Of a stretch of 64,000 nt of DNA, positions 1 through 11,214 are shown piece by piece. A program made the translations under genes and the position numbers. The notes below the pieces were generated by a model, which was given only the letters and a program-made list of their open reading frames with translations, did not search any database and had not been told where the DNA came from. Location: contig OW804102.1 in NCBI GenBank assembly GCA_942159475.1, positions 35,346,873 to 35,410,872 of the forward strand, read 5' to 3'. Position 1 is the first letter of the stretch, and each line of letters begins with the position of its first letter. Source of the stretch: Sthenelais limicola (lineage: Eukaryota > Annelida > Polychaeta > Phyllodocida > Sigalionidae).

Positions 1-820
1 CTCACCCACCCCCTCATCCATCTAACCGTGCACCATCCACCCACCCATCCATCCACCAACTCACCCACCCCCTCATCCATCTAACCACCATCCACCCACC
101 ATCCATCCACCAACTCACCCACCCCCTCATCCACCCACCATCCATCCACCAACTCACCCACCCCCTCATCCATCTAACCACCATCCACCCACCCATCCAT
201 CCACCAACTCACCCACCCCCTCATCCATCTAACCACCAACTCACCCACCCCCTCATCCATCTAACCACCATCCACCCACCATCCATCCACCAACTCACCC
301 ACCCCCTCATCCATCCATCCACCAACTCACCCACCCCCTCATCCATCTAACCACCATCCACCCACCCATCCATCCACCAACTCACCCACCCCCTCATCCA
401 TCTAACCACCAACTCACCCACCCCCTCATCCATCTAACCACCATCCACCCACCCATCCATCCACCAACTCACCCATCCCCTCATCCATCTAACCACCATC
501 CACCCACCCATCCATCCACCAACTCACCCATCCCCTCATCCATCTAACCACCATCCACCCACCCATCCATCCACCAACTCACCCATCCCCTCATCCATCT
601 AACCACCAACTCACCCACCCCCTCATCCATCTAACCACCATCCACCCACCCATCCATCCACCAACTCACCCATCCCCTCATCCATCTAACCACCCATCCA
701 TCCACCCGCTCAACCAACCACCCATCCACCCGCTCAACAAACCATCCATCCACCCCCACATTCATCTACCCATCCACCCGCTCAACAAACCACCCACCCA
801 GCCACCCATCTATCAGAAGG
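1..820. repeat. CCACCCATC-type minisatellite array
   Basis: This stretch is tandem, low-complexity DNA built from short words such as CCATCCACC, CAACTCACCCACC and CCTCATCCATCTAACC. They are arranged in a higher-order unit of roughly 55-60 bp that is repeated with small deletions. The array continues off the left edge of the window and decays after about position 690 into simpler CCATCCACCCGCTCAAC words. The minus-strand reading frame through it is only the translation of the repeat and is not a gene. Confidence 0.9.
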
Positions 821-2290
821 AATGCTTGACACTCGCAGCACTTGTTGTGTCACGAGGATAATCGTCAGACAAATCACGGGTAATCATCCGCCTAATTCCC
901 GACACGGTCACCAGAGGGGAGGGCAGGGGAAGCGGGCCATTAGGCGCAGGCTTCAGGCAAGGGGCATGTAGAAGCAGTCATTATCGGGGCAACATATTGG
1001 CCTTTTATAGTGGCAGGTGTGTGCTGGCATGTGACCATATCTAGCACTGGCTTCTTGTCGGTACCTTGGGCAGGAGGGGAAAAGCAAAAGGAAAATAGGG
1101 GGTATGGGGAAGGTGGGGGTGGGAGGGGAGGGGAGGGGAGGGGGGTATTATGATTCCAAACATGGCTCTTATATTTTCTAAACACAGGTTATTAAGGAGT
1201 CACTTTAAGCAGTCATTTTAATATAGTTTTTAAACAAAATTGAGATGGACACCTCAAATGAAAACAACCTTGTTTTTATTTTTTGTGGCATTTTATTTAG
1301 CGATCATTAGACGCTATTATTTGACTTAGTCAGGGGATAGTTTCAAAATAGTTTAGTTGAACCCAGTCTTTAAGCGGCAATTGGGAGACCATTGCTACTG
1401 ATATGGTTCGACTAACGAGTTTTTTTTATAGTTGTCTTGATTGTAATCGTTTATTAAGATTGAGGATTAGGAGGTGCTCAAAATCAGAGCTGATCGTGAC
1501 GGGGATCAGACAAAATGGCTGACAAATGTTTTAATCATCGTTGAGTAGGAGGTGTATATATATATATGAATTCTAAAAAAGACTGGATTTAAGCGTTCTT
1601 ATCAAACATTCTGAACGTTTTGAATTTTTTATTTTTGTTATAAAATGTTATGGAGGAAACACCAGACAAAACACTCAACTGTTTCGTTTTGTGTTCATGT
1701 TTATTATTGGTCCAAATTGTAGAAAACACCGAATTAACGGCACCTGCCTGAACACTTTCATTCAGTCTGGGTGCAGAGTGGAGAGAGTCCCTTCAAACTG
1801 AGGGAAAGCCTCTCGCTCCAAACCGCAAAATGCCACTAAATTTAATCCCATTAGGGCGCATACTCCATGGCCAGGAAAGCCATTAGCACAGCAGGCGTCC
1901 AATCACCGACAAACCATTCATATCTGATCTGAATAGCTCTGACCCTCACCTGCAACCGTGTGATAAGAATTCTTTTCTTCTTTATTCTTTTCTAATGAAA
2001 TTGTTAAATGTACTAAGGCCAATAAAAAAAATAAAATAAAATAAATGGAGTAAGCTAGAGGGGCTGGAGGACATTGATACCCCCCTCTCCCCACCCCTCA
2101 CCCCCCAGAACCTGTTGCTTGGTAGGTAAGCAGGACAAGATAGTGGGAGGAAGGCTTTGTGTGAGGGCGTGAGTGGCGTGTGTTTACCTCCTCCCTAGCT
2201 ACCGCTCCCTAATGATTGTATTAATCATCCTGTTTGCTTATCTCTCCTCAGGTTTGTAGTTGCCCAACAGGTGCTATCAAAACATCCTTA
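821..2290. other. Intergenic stretch, no gene seen
   Basis: No coding exon is recognisable. A G-rich, low-complexity run lies at about 1075-1145. A dispersed repeat, also found at 12035-12215 and inverted at 14940-15170, occupies about 1772-1960. A short A-rich tail (about 2015-2045) follows it. Confidence 0.5.
1772..1960 (+). repeat. Dispersed repeat (GAGAGAGTCCCTTC family), copy 1
   Basis: The block begins near GAGAGAGTCCCTTCAAACTG and continues through a segment with 'gcgtccaatcac'. It matches the reverse complement of 14940-15170, where 'gtgattggacgcc' and 'cagtttgaagggactctc' are found. A shorter, more diverged copy lies at 12035-12215 in the same orientation as this one. No coding capacity or terminal repeats were identified, so the class is unknown. 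Confidence 0.6.
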
Positions 2291-2399
2291 AGGGTCTAAT
2301 CCACTAAGCCGATTCTCATGCGATTCTCACAGAATTTAGTGCGAAAGGGTCCTCTGCGGCGCAAAATCGCATGAGAATCGGCTTAGTGGACTAGGCCCT
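2291..2399. mobile_element. 109-bp palindromic MITE, copy 1
   Basis: The element is almost a perfect inverted repeat. The left arm AGGGTCTAATCCACTAAGCC is mirrored by a right arm ending GGCTTAGTGGACTAGGCCCT. The arms include CGATTCTCATGCGATT and its complement, with a centre around AGGGTCCTCTGCGGCGC. Two further copies lie at 32351-32448 and 34923-35031. The short palindromic structure and copy number indicate a non-autonomous DNA transposon; the superfamily was not determined. Confidence 0.8.
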
Positions 2400-3019
2400 A
2401 TATATAGCAGGACTCCACTGCGCTGCGACCCTCTTGCGACACCCTCCCGACTACTGACGGTCTCTTGCGACCCAGTGAAAATCCTATGACAGTCTTATGT
2501 AAGGAATTGATAAATTGAGGCATTGGATTTAATCAATTCTTCGCTGGGGGTAAGCAACCAATCTTTCCAGCTGGGATTTCATATATATTTAGATCCAAGC
2601 GTTCACCACTAACTGATTTTAACCCGTTGATTGGTTGCCTGGATTCGAAAGAGGTCGACTGTCGAATTTTAAATTTTGGTTTTATTTACCGACTTTGATG
2701 GGACTGAGGTTTGACAAGTTGGAAAAAATGTTGCTTAATAATAGTCCATATTAACAATTAAATTTTAACATTAAGCGCAATGAAATTCTTTAGACAAATA
2801 TATAGAAATACATGTTTGATGCATGACGTGTATCATTTAATATAATCTCACGTTATTTATGGATATATTTGGGGGCCAAGTTAAAATGCCAGTGCCACTG
2901 AGTCCTTGATTTGGAGAAAGTTTGCTTGAATTTCAACCACGTGCTAGATCATTATGTCAGCAATCCATTCCCTAGAGCATTAAAGTGAGAAAAAAGTGTA
3001 TTGGAGAATTTAAGGATTT

Positions 3020-3366
3020 AAAACCCCAGATTTCTGGACCATAGCAATGCGAAATATACTTAGACATGCCTAGCATTGGTCAAATTTTAGTTTAATTTAA
3101 CAGATGTTACTAAAAGTGTAGAGTGAGTGAGATTGGTTGCTTTACGCCCTTATCAACACATTTAAGAGTGTTTTATCAAGGGCGAGAGAGCTGAGAGGGA
3201 GGCAGTTTATGATCATACCCAGGAAATAGAGATAGAGAAGAAGGGTGAGAGAGACAGACAAAAGAGACAGACAAAAGAGACAGAAAGGCACTTTATGGTC
3301 ATACCCAGGACCATCTAAAAATGTAGAGCTGCCGATTGAACAATATCTGGAGGTCTGACCCATATC
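3020..3366. mobile_element. Decayed ~235-bp MITE split by another repeat
   Basis: Positions about 3048-3120 and 3318-3366 match the right half of the MITE family seen intact at 25720-25956 (the 'gaatatactcgaatttacctagtattgg' region and the terminal 'agctgccgattg...ctgaccc'). Between them lies an unrelated ~195-bp segment. That segment begins near 'gtgagattggttgctttacgccc' and contains two direct ~24-bp repeats (3211-3236 and 3287-3311). It appears to be a later, SINE-like insertion. Confidence 0.45.
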
Positions 3367-3502
3367 TGAATATGTGCCTCCTGACTCTCACCTAGCACCA
3401 AGTTGCAGTACTCTATTGTGAAGTTAGCTTCTGTCAGATTTGAATTGACCCAGCGATTTGACTCTACTCAAACTATATTTACAAATATCAAATAAACTAA
3501 TG

Positions 3503-3585
3503 AATACATAGATCTATGTGGTAAACCACCCAAATGACCATAGTTATGAAAGTCGTGAAAATCTGCAATTATATTTACAAATGAC
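3503..3585 (+). repeat. Short dispersed repeat, copy A
   Basis: The segment starting 'agatctatgtggtaaaccac' is closely matched, in the same orientation, at about 9095-9178 ('agatctatgtggtaatccac'). Each copy follows directly after a ~235-bp MITE end or its remnant. The repeat has no coding potential. Confidence 0.5.
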
Positions 3586-3613
3586 ATAAAGTCAAAATAG
3601 TGATCATAGCCAA

Positions 3614-4156
3614 TAGTAGAGTCAATATAGGATTTTACCCTGAACAAATTGCAACAAAACGTTTTATGGTTGATTATTGTATTATCAGGTGCCCTGAACA
3701 ACATATCAAAAGTAGGACAAAATCGGATCACGGGAAAGTACAAAAAAACGCAAAAATAAAAATGGCTGCCACAGGTGATTTTAGGCATCATAACTCAGGG
3801 TTAAATCTACATGTAGAGTCATATCTCAGCTCCTGTTATCACTACATCCATGTATGATGGTCCTTTTTCTAGGTTTTAATGCACAAGGAATCCATTTCTG
3901 GAATATATTTTCTATTTCAAGGTCATTTTCAAGGTCAAAATCCAATATGGCCGCCACCGAGAGACAAGAATTCTACATCTCATCTCCTATTAGGACTAGA
4001 TGCATGTATAATACCTCTTTTACTAGGTTTTCAGGTATGAGGATTCCATTTCTGAAGTCATTTTTCTGTTTGAAGGTCATTTTCAAGGTCAAAATTCTCT
4101 ATGCCTGCTGCCAGGAAATGCAAATATCATACCTAAACTCCAATTAGCACTATTAT
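3614..4156 (+). repeat. Left terminal inverted repeat arm
   Basis: After an outer unique segment (3614-3770) come two to three diverged subrepeats. Each contains 'atctcagctcctattagcac', 'ataatacctcttttactagg', 'ggattccatttctgaa' and 'aaggtcattttcaaggtcaa', ending in 'ccaatatggccgccacc'. The same order in reverse complement forms the right arm. Confidence 0.75.
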
Positions 4157-4889
4157 TTGTAGTGGTAATGGTTGCTTCTTCTCCGAAGCACCAGGTAGAG
4201 CTACCACTCTGGGCTGAGTTCTCTATATTTACTGGGTTTAGAAGTCATGCATACTTCTACCTCTTATATTCTCTAGCAGCCATATACAGTATTATCAGTT
4301 TAACCATATTGTAAAAGGAACTGTGGCCTTAGTGCCGGTGTTATTGTGTATTATACCAAATCTTTTTGACATTCGTCTTTCTATGTACATACTTTATGAC
4401 ACCATGTGGTACTGTGTACCTGGATTGGTGTAGTTGTCTGAGAACCAACTTCGGACAGGATCTACAGTATTCGGATAATACTTGCCGCTTGAGATTGAAT
4501 AAAGCGGAGAATGGTTGAGAAAACACTCTTTGGTCTTTATTCTATGCTAAGTGAACTGGGTTGTAGTAAAGAACACTACACTTATATAATTCCATGTCAT
4601 TTTTTAGATCAAAAGCTATTTCTGAACTTTACTTCAATGGTGATGATGACCCTACTTCAACCTAAAATGTGTCTTAGATAATTTAGTTTGTGTATTACAC
4701 ACACAAATGTGGAATTAAAGGTCAAAATTGAAGGAGAATTTCATTAGTAATTTAGATGGTGGTCATTGCAAACCTAAATATTGGCTAAATTTATGTCTTG
4801 CTCATCATCATCATCTTCATTCACAGCTCGATTGGTCATTTTATCACAGCTGTCAACTTGACAATGGCCACATGCACTGGTGTGTTCCA

Positions 4890-6925
4890 GCCCATGCTTT
4901 TTGCAGGTACACCTTAGAGTATGACAACCTCTTGTGCAGTTACAGTGAACGATTTGGATTAGTACATCAGGAGCAGGACTTTTGTCTGTCATCACAGGAA
5001 TGATATTACATAATATTACATAATGATTTATCATCCCCGAATGGTGTGAAACTATTTATCTGTTCTGCAAGTTTTTCCAGGTCAGCCTCATCTCTACTCA
5101 CTCTAGAGGTGGATAGCTCCTTATGTTGTTCACATGCTGTGTAGCTTATTGTGGTCAGATCTTGCATTGCTATGTTGTAAGAGGATGACACAGTGGAAGA
5201 CATAGTCCAAACTGCTCTTTGGTGCTCCATCATTCCACTTCCTCATGTTAGCTCATTGGCTTTTTAGTGAGTGCATTAATGTCTGCTCTATCACAAGATC
5301 AGAGCCTAGGCCACCCCAGTATTGGCTGCTGCGTCTTACCACATGGAAGCCAGACCGGAACATCTGATACACCTCAGCGTTGTCACTCTCCAATGCATGC
5401 ATCTTCTGGAGATACAGACAAGCTGACTTAAGATAATTTGGATGGCCAGAGGCAACAGATATTGGCAAGCAAGCTGAGATGGCACTGAGATACAATTCCC
5501 ATGACCCCATTCGATCAGCAGCAACAAGTGCACGAGCAATTCCCACCATGTGCATGTAGTTCACCCACAGCTTGCTGGTTTTGGAGGTTTCAGCCAGTTC
5601 ATTCTTTTTGAGGGTAACAGTTTTGTCAATGCTGGGGATACAATCTGATTTCAATGAAGATTCTAAGTTACTTACACCAGTTTCTATCAGTGTGTAGATT
5701 CTCTCAAGTTCAAGCACTTGGTCTAGAAATTCTGGGTCATCTTCCATGATTATAGAAACAATCTGATGTTTAAGGCACTGATCCACCAGCCTTTCCACTC
5801 ATCATGTGTATAACAGCGTTTCTATGACCCCATTCCAGCATTTCCACCATACACTGTTTCCAAAATCGACTTCAGTCCACTTCCAATCAAAGTTCCAATA
5901 GCACACTATAGATTCATTAAAGTATGGAAGCTATCAAGTAATAACACTACATTTCTGATAGGACTATCATCTGGAACAGTATTTGCTATGTTAGAAGCCT
6001 TCCAAAATAGTGGTTGGTCAAAAGTAATAATAGCCAGCATGTTGTGTTTTAATGCACGTTTGCTTAGGTAATCTAGGGTGGACATAATGCAGCTTTTATC
6101 CCCTGGATTCATGACGATCATTGGGAGGAACTGTATTGAAGATTTACCTGGATGCCTACAATCTTTATGCAGTAAATGCATCATTCCTTGCCAACTAGGT
6201 GAACTCAGGTGGAAGTGAAATGACATTTCCCCGGAACACATCAATTGGGTGATCACATGCAGATGATAATGGGAGGGGCTGAAATTCAAGATAACGGTTG
6301 ATGTGCTTTGCAAAGTGGTAATCTATTATATCCATCTTTGTTAGTTCAGAAAGTTTCAAGTCAGCCAGTTTCTTTCTGAGAATGATCCGACTGAGTTGTT
6401 CCCCAGGTATGATGGCAGCTATCATGCCTATCCCATGGAATGTGCCCTTTCCATCCAAAGTTACAATGTTCTGGTCAACATTGTCTCCAGCAAACAATAG
6501 GCAGGTTTCCATGTCCATATGACCACCCAACAGATCTGGAAACCTTTGGATTTCTGGGTAAGATGATGAAAAACCCATGGATGACAGACTGTCAATCAAG
6601 AATCGTGACCTATACAAATGGTGCATTTGCCCCGCAAGACCCAACTGTAATGGTGCGATTACAGCCCTTGGGCAGACTGCTTGGATAACTGCTTGCCCAA
6701 TACCAGCAACCTTTCTGAAAGTATCCTCCCCAACAAACAGGTGCTGCAGGAAGAATCACAAACTAGCTGGGACATATTCCAAAGCAGCTGCAAGTTCTAG
6801 TTCTGGCAGAGTTGGATATGTATCGCATAGGGGTGAGACTGTAATTTTGACATCACTTTTGATGAGTTTTGCTGCAGTTTGTAAAATTGCTTGTTTCTGA
6901 GCCTCATCATTGTCTTCCTGATAAG
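4890..6925 (-). pseudogene. Broken transposon gene with C-terminal CxC cysteine cluster
   Basis: Read on the minus strand, coding homology starts near 6925 (QEDNDEAQKQAILQTAAKL). It passes a stop after EYVPASL, continues through FVGEDTFRKVAGIGQAVIQA and GLAGQMHHLYRSRFLIDSL, and shifts frame near 6200-6310. It then reads NMLAIITFDQPLFWKASNI and DSFHTLMNL, and shifts again near 5800-5905 (AIGTLIGSGLKSILETVYGG). It continues to 5253 (ALVAADRMGSWELYLSAISA) and 5006-5233, and ends in a cysteine-rich tail at about 4880-4950 with HCNCTRGCHTLRCTC. From memory, this domain order matches a large family of uncharacterised proteins in cnidarian and mollusc genomes. In those a long central region precedes the Cys tail; here the tail follows almost at once, which suggests an internal deletion around 5000-5030. 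It lies between the two inverted arms and is most simply the former transposon gene. The biochemical function is unknown. Confidence 0.6.
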
Positions 6926-7239
6926 ATCATTTATGGGTAGATAGCGGGAAATACATAGCGCACAGACAAGGGTAAGTCCATTATTTCAGCTAGGTTTAAG
7001 TGTTTTTTCATACATTTTTGTTAATTTCTGAGGTTATTTTTGAAAGACTGCATATTTTTTTCATAGAAACCTATAAAGCATCATACCTCTTAATAATTTC
7101 TGGCTTTGTATGTAGTTAGATTAAGTGTGAGATCCAAAGAATTAAAAAAAAAGAAACACAAACTTGTTTGTGCACAATGTCAGGTGAATATAGTTAAGAA
7201 ATTATATGATTTTAGGTTTGAATGGTCTCATTTTCATTT

Positions 7240-7907
7240 AAATGAAAGGCCTAAATTTTTAAAATATGTTTTTATCTTGAAAATGGCTTCAGAAATGGAT
7301 TCCCTATACCTTTAAACCTAAATAAAATAGTATTACACATCTATCTAGTGCTAATTTGAGCTGAGATATGATATTTTCATTTTGAGGCGGTGGCCATATT
7401 GGATTTTGACCTGAAAATGACCTGGAAACAAAAACATGATTCAGAAAGGTTATTCTCATATATAAAGAACTAGGAAAACTGATATTATATAGATGGTGGT
7501 ATAGCTGCTGAGATATAATATTTGCTAATAGCTGTTGAGAAAATTGTGTCTCCTTTTGGTTGCCATATTGGATTTTGACCTTGAAAATGACCTTCTAACT
7601 GAATAACTATTGCAGAAATGGATTCCGCATACCCTAAAACATAATAAAAGAGGTATTATACATGGTTATAGTATGATTAGGAGCTGAGATATGACACTCA
7701 TGTTGATTTTACCCTAAATTATGGTAACTAAAATTAGAAGTGGCGGCCATTTTGTTTTTGCGTTTTGGGGGACTTTCCCGTGATCCGATTTTGTCCTACT
7801 TTTGATATGTTGTTCAGGACACCTGATAGTACAATAATCAATCATAAAACGTTTTGTTGCAATTTGTTCAGGGTAGGGCTATTTTTTAGCTTAGATTGAC
7901 TCTACTA
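7240..7907 (-). repeat. Right terminal inverted repeat arm
   Basis: This is the reverse complement of the left arm. Landmarks are 'ccatattggattttgacc' at about 7393 and 7562, the outer 'gtggcggccattttg' near 7740, 'cccgtgatccgattttgtcc' near 7777, and the terminal ATTGACTCTACTA ending at 7907. It contains one more subrepeat than is clearly visible on the left. Confidence 0.75.
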
Positions 7908-7910
7908 CAA

Positions 7911-8854
7911 TTTAAAAGCAATCCCAATCCGGTGACGCTTATTTTCAGCCTCCCCCCTCCCCCTCCCCCATCCCACGCCTCCCCTCTTTCCCTCCTGTCC
8001 ACTCTCAGAATTCGCCTTGCTCATACCAACGAGAATAAATTCAAAAGAGTGTGAACTCATGAGTCGGCAGAAAGATGTAACAAATTTCCCCATCTTATCT
8101 TGGAATCTGATGGCCCAGGCGGTCATCCCTTTCATCCGAGGTTGTTTGTAACTTCTTAAAGGGGCTTCAGCCTCCCCTCTCAATTTCCGTTTTGGAGGTG
8201 CTAGTGAAGTTTCTTTCATTATTGTTTAAATATTGCATAAATCTGATTTATAACTTCACAATCAGGTTCAGAACATCTATAGCTCGGGACCTGTACACCT
8301 GATTTGTGAAAATAGAATAAAACTGAGCAAGTATCATGAAGTAATTCATTTGTTGACTAATTTTCAATCAGTTTTTTCCATTTGATCATATCTTCCGATT
8401 TGATTTGAAGAACATAAAACATATCAATGTGTAGCCTAATGATTTCTCCATCCATGGTCTCATGGTAATTCTGCAAATCAGATCGGAACAATGTTAAATA
8501 TGGTGATATCTCCATTTCTCTGTATAAATTAATGAGTTGAAATTTGCCAGAACATGTGGGTTTTATGGCATTTTATGGCCTTTTATGGCCCTTTCCCCGA
8601 TTTTCTCCCCCAGACCCCATAATGTGCTTCACAGCAGGGTCAAACAAGCTCGGGTATAGCATTGGATATACTTCTATCTCTGGTGTTTTAAACTCGTTGC
8701 TCATACTCTCTCTACTCTCAAATCTATAACGTCTCTCTGGTGCCTCTTCCACCCTGTTCCTCCTCCAAATGTTGATCCATCCTTTCTGGAAAGGATCCCC
8801 TTCGGGGACGTAAAGGACTAACCGTGAGGAACTTTACTAATTTGTCATAAATAT
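7911..8854. other. Intergenic stretch, no gene seen
   Basis: A pyrimidine-rich block (about 7945-8000) and ordinary AT-rich DNA are present. A minus-strand frame at 7905-8219 is open for 104 codons, but it shows no recognisable domain and is rich in Arg/Gly from the low-complexity block. No gene is called here. Confidence 0.4.
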
Positions 8855-9089
8855 GGGTCAGATATTCAGAAAATGTACAATTAAACTTCACCAATTCTCT
8901 CAAATAACCCAAATTTCGGACGAAAATCAATATCAAAATACAGTTCAACCTAACCAAACCGATAGCTAGAACAAATGCAATACCGAATATACTCGAATTT
9001 ACCTAATATTGACCAAATTGCAGCCTGTTTTAGCAGAATTGACTAAATGTGTATAGCTGCCGATTGTACATTTTCTGGAAATCCGACCC
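8855..9089. mobile_element. ~235-bp MITE (GGGTCAG family), intact copy
   Basis: The left end reads GGGTCAGATATTCAGAAAAT and the right end is its inverted match, closing with CCGACCC. The flanking 4-bp words are ATAT (8851-8854) and ATAT (9090-9093). The interior matches the copies at 25720, 38409, 51348, 53423 and 59832. Confidence 0.8.
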
Positions 9090-9094
9090 ATATA

Positions 9095-9178
9095 TAGATC
9101 TATGTGGTAATCCACCCAAATAACCATACCTATGCAAGTCGTGGAAATCTGCAATTTATATTTCCAGGGATGCAAGTT
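9095..9178 (+). repeat. Short dispersed repeat, copy B
   Basis: This is the second copy of the repeat at 3503-3585, starting 'agatctatgtggtaatccac'. Like the first copy, it sits immediately beside a GGGTCAG-family MITE end, so the two may have been mobilised or duplicated together. Confidence 0.5.
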
Positions 9179-9509
9179 GGGGTATTCAAAATTGACGGAA
9201 AAGGTTCTGAGGTGCACTGGTACTTTTTGAGGTAAATGTAATTTAACATCAGCAATAAAGAATTTTTGAATTGAATTAAAATGTTGACGTGTAATTGTAA
9301 TGACACTTGACGGCTGTATCAGAGACGTAATTGTACGGCTCATGGCTGATCGTATTGAATTGCAGACAGTTTTGGTACTGCTAATCGCCATTTGGATTAC
9401 GGGGGTGGCGAAGGACCTCTTTGTACTTGTCTTAGATTTAACACGTTCTTTAAATATGTGATACCTTACACAATGTCCACTTTACCTATACTACTCACGA
9501 TCTAGTATA

Positions 9510-9608
9510 GGTACACTCTGTCCAGCCTCTGTAGAACCTAGACTTCAAAGAGTACCGGTATAGGCTAGCATTGGGGTTTAGGTTCTTCAGAGGCTGGACA
9601 GGGTGTAG
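9510..9608. repeat. Inverted repeat / hairpin element
   Basis: The left arm (about 9514-9543, containing TGTCCAGCCTCTGTAGAACC) is mirrored by the right arm (about 9575-9605, containing GGTTCTTCAGAGGCTGGACA), with a ~30-bp spacer. It has the structure of a small fold-back element or MITE remnant. Confidence 0.55.
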
Positions 9609-9644
9609 AAGCTAGAGACCCTAAGCATACGCTTATTCTAACCT

Positions 9645-9680
9645 ATACGTAAACGTAAACGTAAACGTAAACGTATCCGT
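9645..9680. repeat. Short (ACGTAA)n tandem repeat
   Basis: Four to five copies of ACGTAA/CGTAAA precede 'cgtatccgta'. A related inverted string ('tacggatacggttacgtaa') lies at about 9828-9846, so this block may be one end of a larger fold-back element. Confidence 0.5.
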
Positions 9681-9876
9681 ATCTCTGATATACAAACATA
9701 CATTAAAAGGAAGGATATGGTTCAGCAAAACATGGTGGGAAAAACATAACGTAACATATGAAGCAAAATGTTTGTTCTCACAAATTATTTTTATGCATAT
9801 AAATTCGACGTAATTCACAAAAAAGGGTACGGATACGGTTACGTAATTGAGATAGGGTTTGCTTGCGGAACCTCCC

Positions 9877-9916
9877 TAATAACAGAGACCCAATTATTAA
9901 AGGGTCTCTGTTATTA
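9877..9916. repeat. Perfect 15-bp hairpin
   Basis: TAATAACAGAGACCC at 9877-9891 is followed by a 10-nt spacer and its exact reverse complement GGGTCTCTGTTATTA at 9902-9916. It lies inside a larger loosely palindromic region (about 9640-9990). No gene is nearby to suggest a terminator. Confidence 0.7.
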
Positions 9917-9989
9917 CCTAGCATACACACGCTGCGCATGCGGGACCTCTTTTTACGTGCTTTACGCACATTGTGTTTAGGGTATTTTA

Positions 9990-11200
9990 TTATACACACA
10001 TGGCTCTGAAAACAACGTATCTAGAGAGATTTACGCAGAGTACATATTTCATTAGTGATTTACGTGGGGTTGTCATGGCAACCAATCTGTTATTTTTACT
10101 AAGATTAACAGTAAAATTCAAATTTATGACTCGATTTGTTTCTATTTTCATGATTAAAAGCATGTATAATAAATCTGTTAACTAACTTGTTGGTTTCAGT
10201 CGCTTAGAATCGTGCAATATTCACGCTCCTTCAACCAACTCGTTAGTTAACCTGTATTTACATAATCCGAGGTGGAGCTTTTGGACATCAATCACGATAT
10301 TGCTACTTCTGCAACACCTCTTGTGTCATCGTAACAAACCATATTAGAAACAGTAGAACCTTGTTCTCGTCGTTTTTTCTCCTCCGCAACAGACATACCC
10401 GGTACCTAGGTTCATTACAAATCTGCACTCTCAGTATAGTTAAAACAATGAATGAATTGGTAAGTTCTTAGCTGAGATTGCAGCTTTAACTAATCGAATG
10501 TGATAAGGGGCGTAGGATATCATGGAGGTATCTCCTCCTGGTGATATGTTGGGGGATGTATTGTGCTACATACATGTACTGTAAACAATACCCTTATCTC
10601 AAACAAACCTTCAGCAATTGAAGAGACCAGATTGTTCCCTTTCCATTCAATCTACCATGCCTGACCACAAAACCAGCCCAAAGAATGACAGACGCCAAAC
10701 AGTATTGGACACTTGGGAGGGGATAGTCGAGGGCTTTAAATTATTCAGTCTTATCCTGAATAAATACAGGGTAATGTCAGATTGGTAACCGAAATAGACC
10801 AAAGGAGATCAGACCATAAGGGTGTGGACAGAACGTGAGCATTACTACCGCTTTCTTTGACTTGCTCCCACACGCGCTAGAGACGCTTGGTGTGGTGTGG
10901 AAAGTAATTGTGTTACTGTGTAAATGGTGACATATACAATCAGTAAGTGTAATATTGCAAACGGTCAGACGGTGCAAATAGTGCAACATTGCCAACATGG
11001 CAGAACTGAAGGGGGTCATTTAGAGGGGTGTCATTAAGAAGGGTCGGTTGCTTGATGTATTTTGATACCATGCTTTTCGTATATTTGGTCCTATTAGAGT
11101 GAGAGAAAAAACACGCTAACGGGATACTATACCCTCCTCTTTTCGAATATTATCAATGCTTCTTTTACATGCGTATAACCATTGGCAGCTATACACTTGG
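9990..11200. other. Intergenic stretch, no gene seen
   Basis: This is AT-rich DNA without recognisable exons or long repeats. The short open frames here have no recognisable domain. Confidence 0.4.
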
Positions 11201-11214
11201 CTGGCCTTTGGTAA

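Larger units (their letters stand above)
3614..7907. mobile_element. DNA transposon with long composite terminal inverted repeats
   Basis: The left arm (3614 to about 4156) is an inverted copy of the right arm (about 7240-7907). Both outer ends read TAGTAGAGTCAAT inward. Long shared blocks follow, including 'accctgaacaaattgcaac', 'ggacaaaatcggatcacggg' and 'aaggtcattttcaaggtc'. A CAA triplet flanks both ends (3611-3613 and 7908-7910) and may be a 3-bp target-site duplication. Each arm contains diverged tandem subrepeats of roughly 150-185 bp. The interior carries a broken minus-strand gene (about 4890-6925). The layout of two inverted arms around a coding core is that of a cut-and-paste or related DNA transposon; the superfamily was not recognised. 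Confidence 0.75.

Noticed and set aside
14..196. Open minus-strand frame of Trp/Met/Gly-rich repeats
   Set aside because: It is the translation of the minisatellite and not a gene.
1..820. CRISPR-like or telomeric array
   Set aside because: There are no regular spacers and no telomere hexamer. The unit is a variable minisatellite.
7905..8219. 104-codon minus-strand frame
   Set aside because: No domain; part is low-complexity Arg/Gly. It does not fit the missing RBM42 exon, which should encode the end of an RRM.
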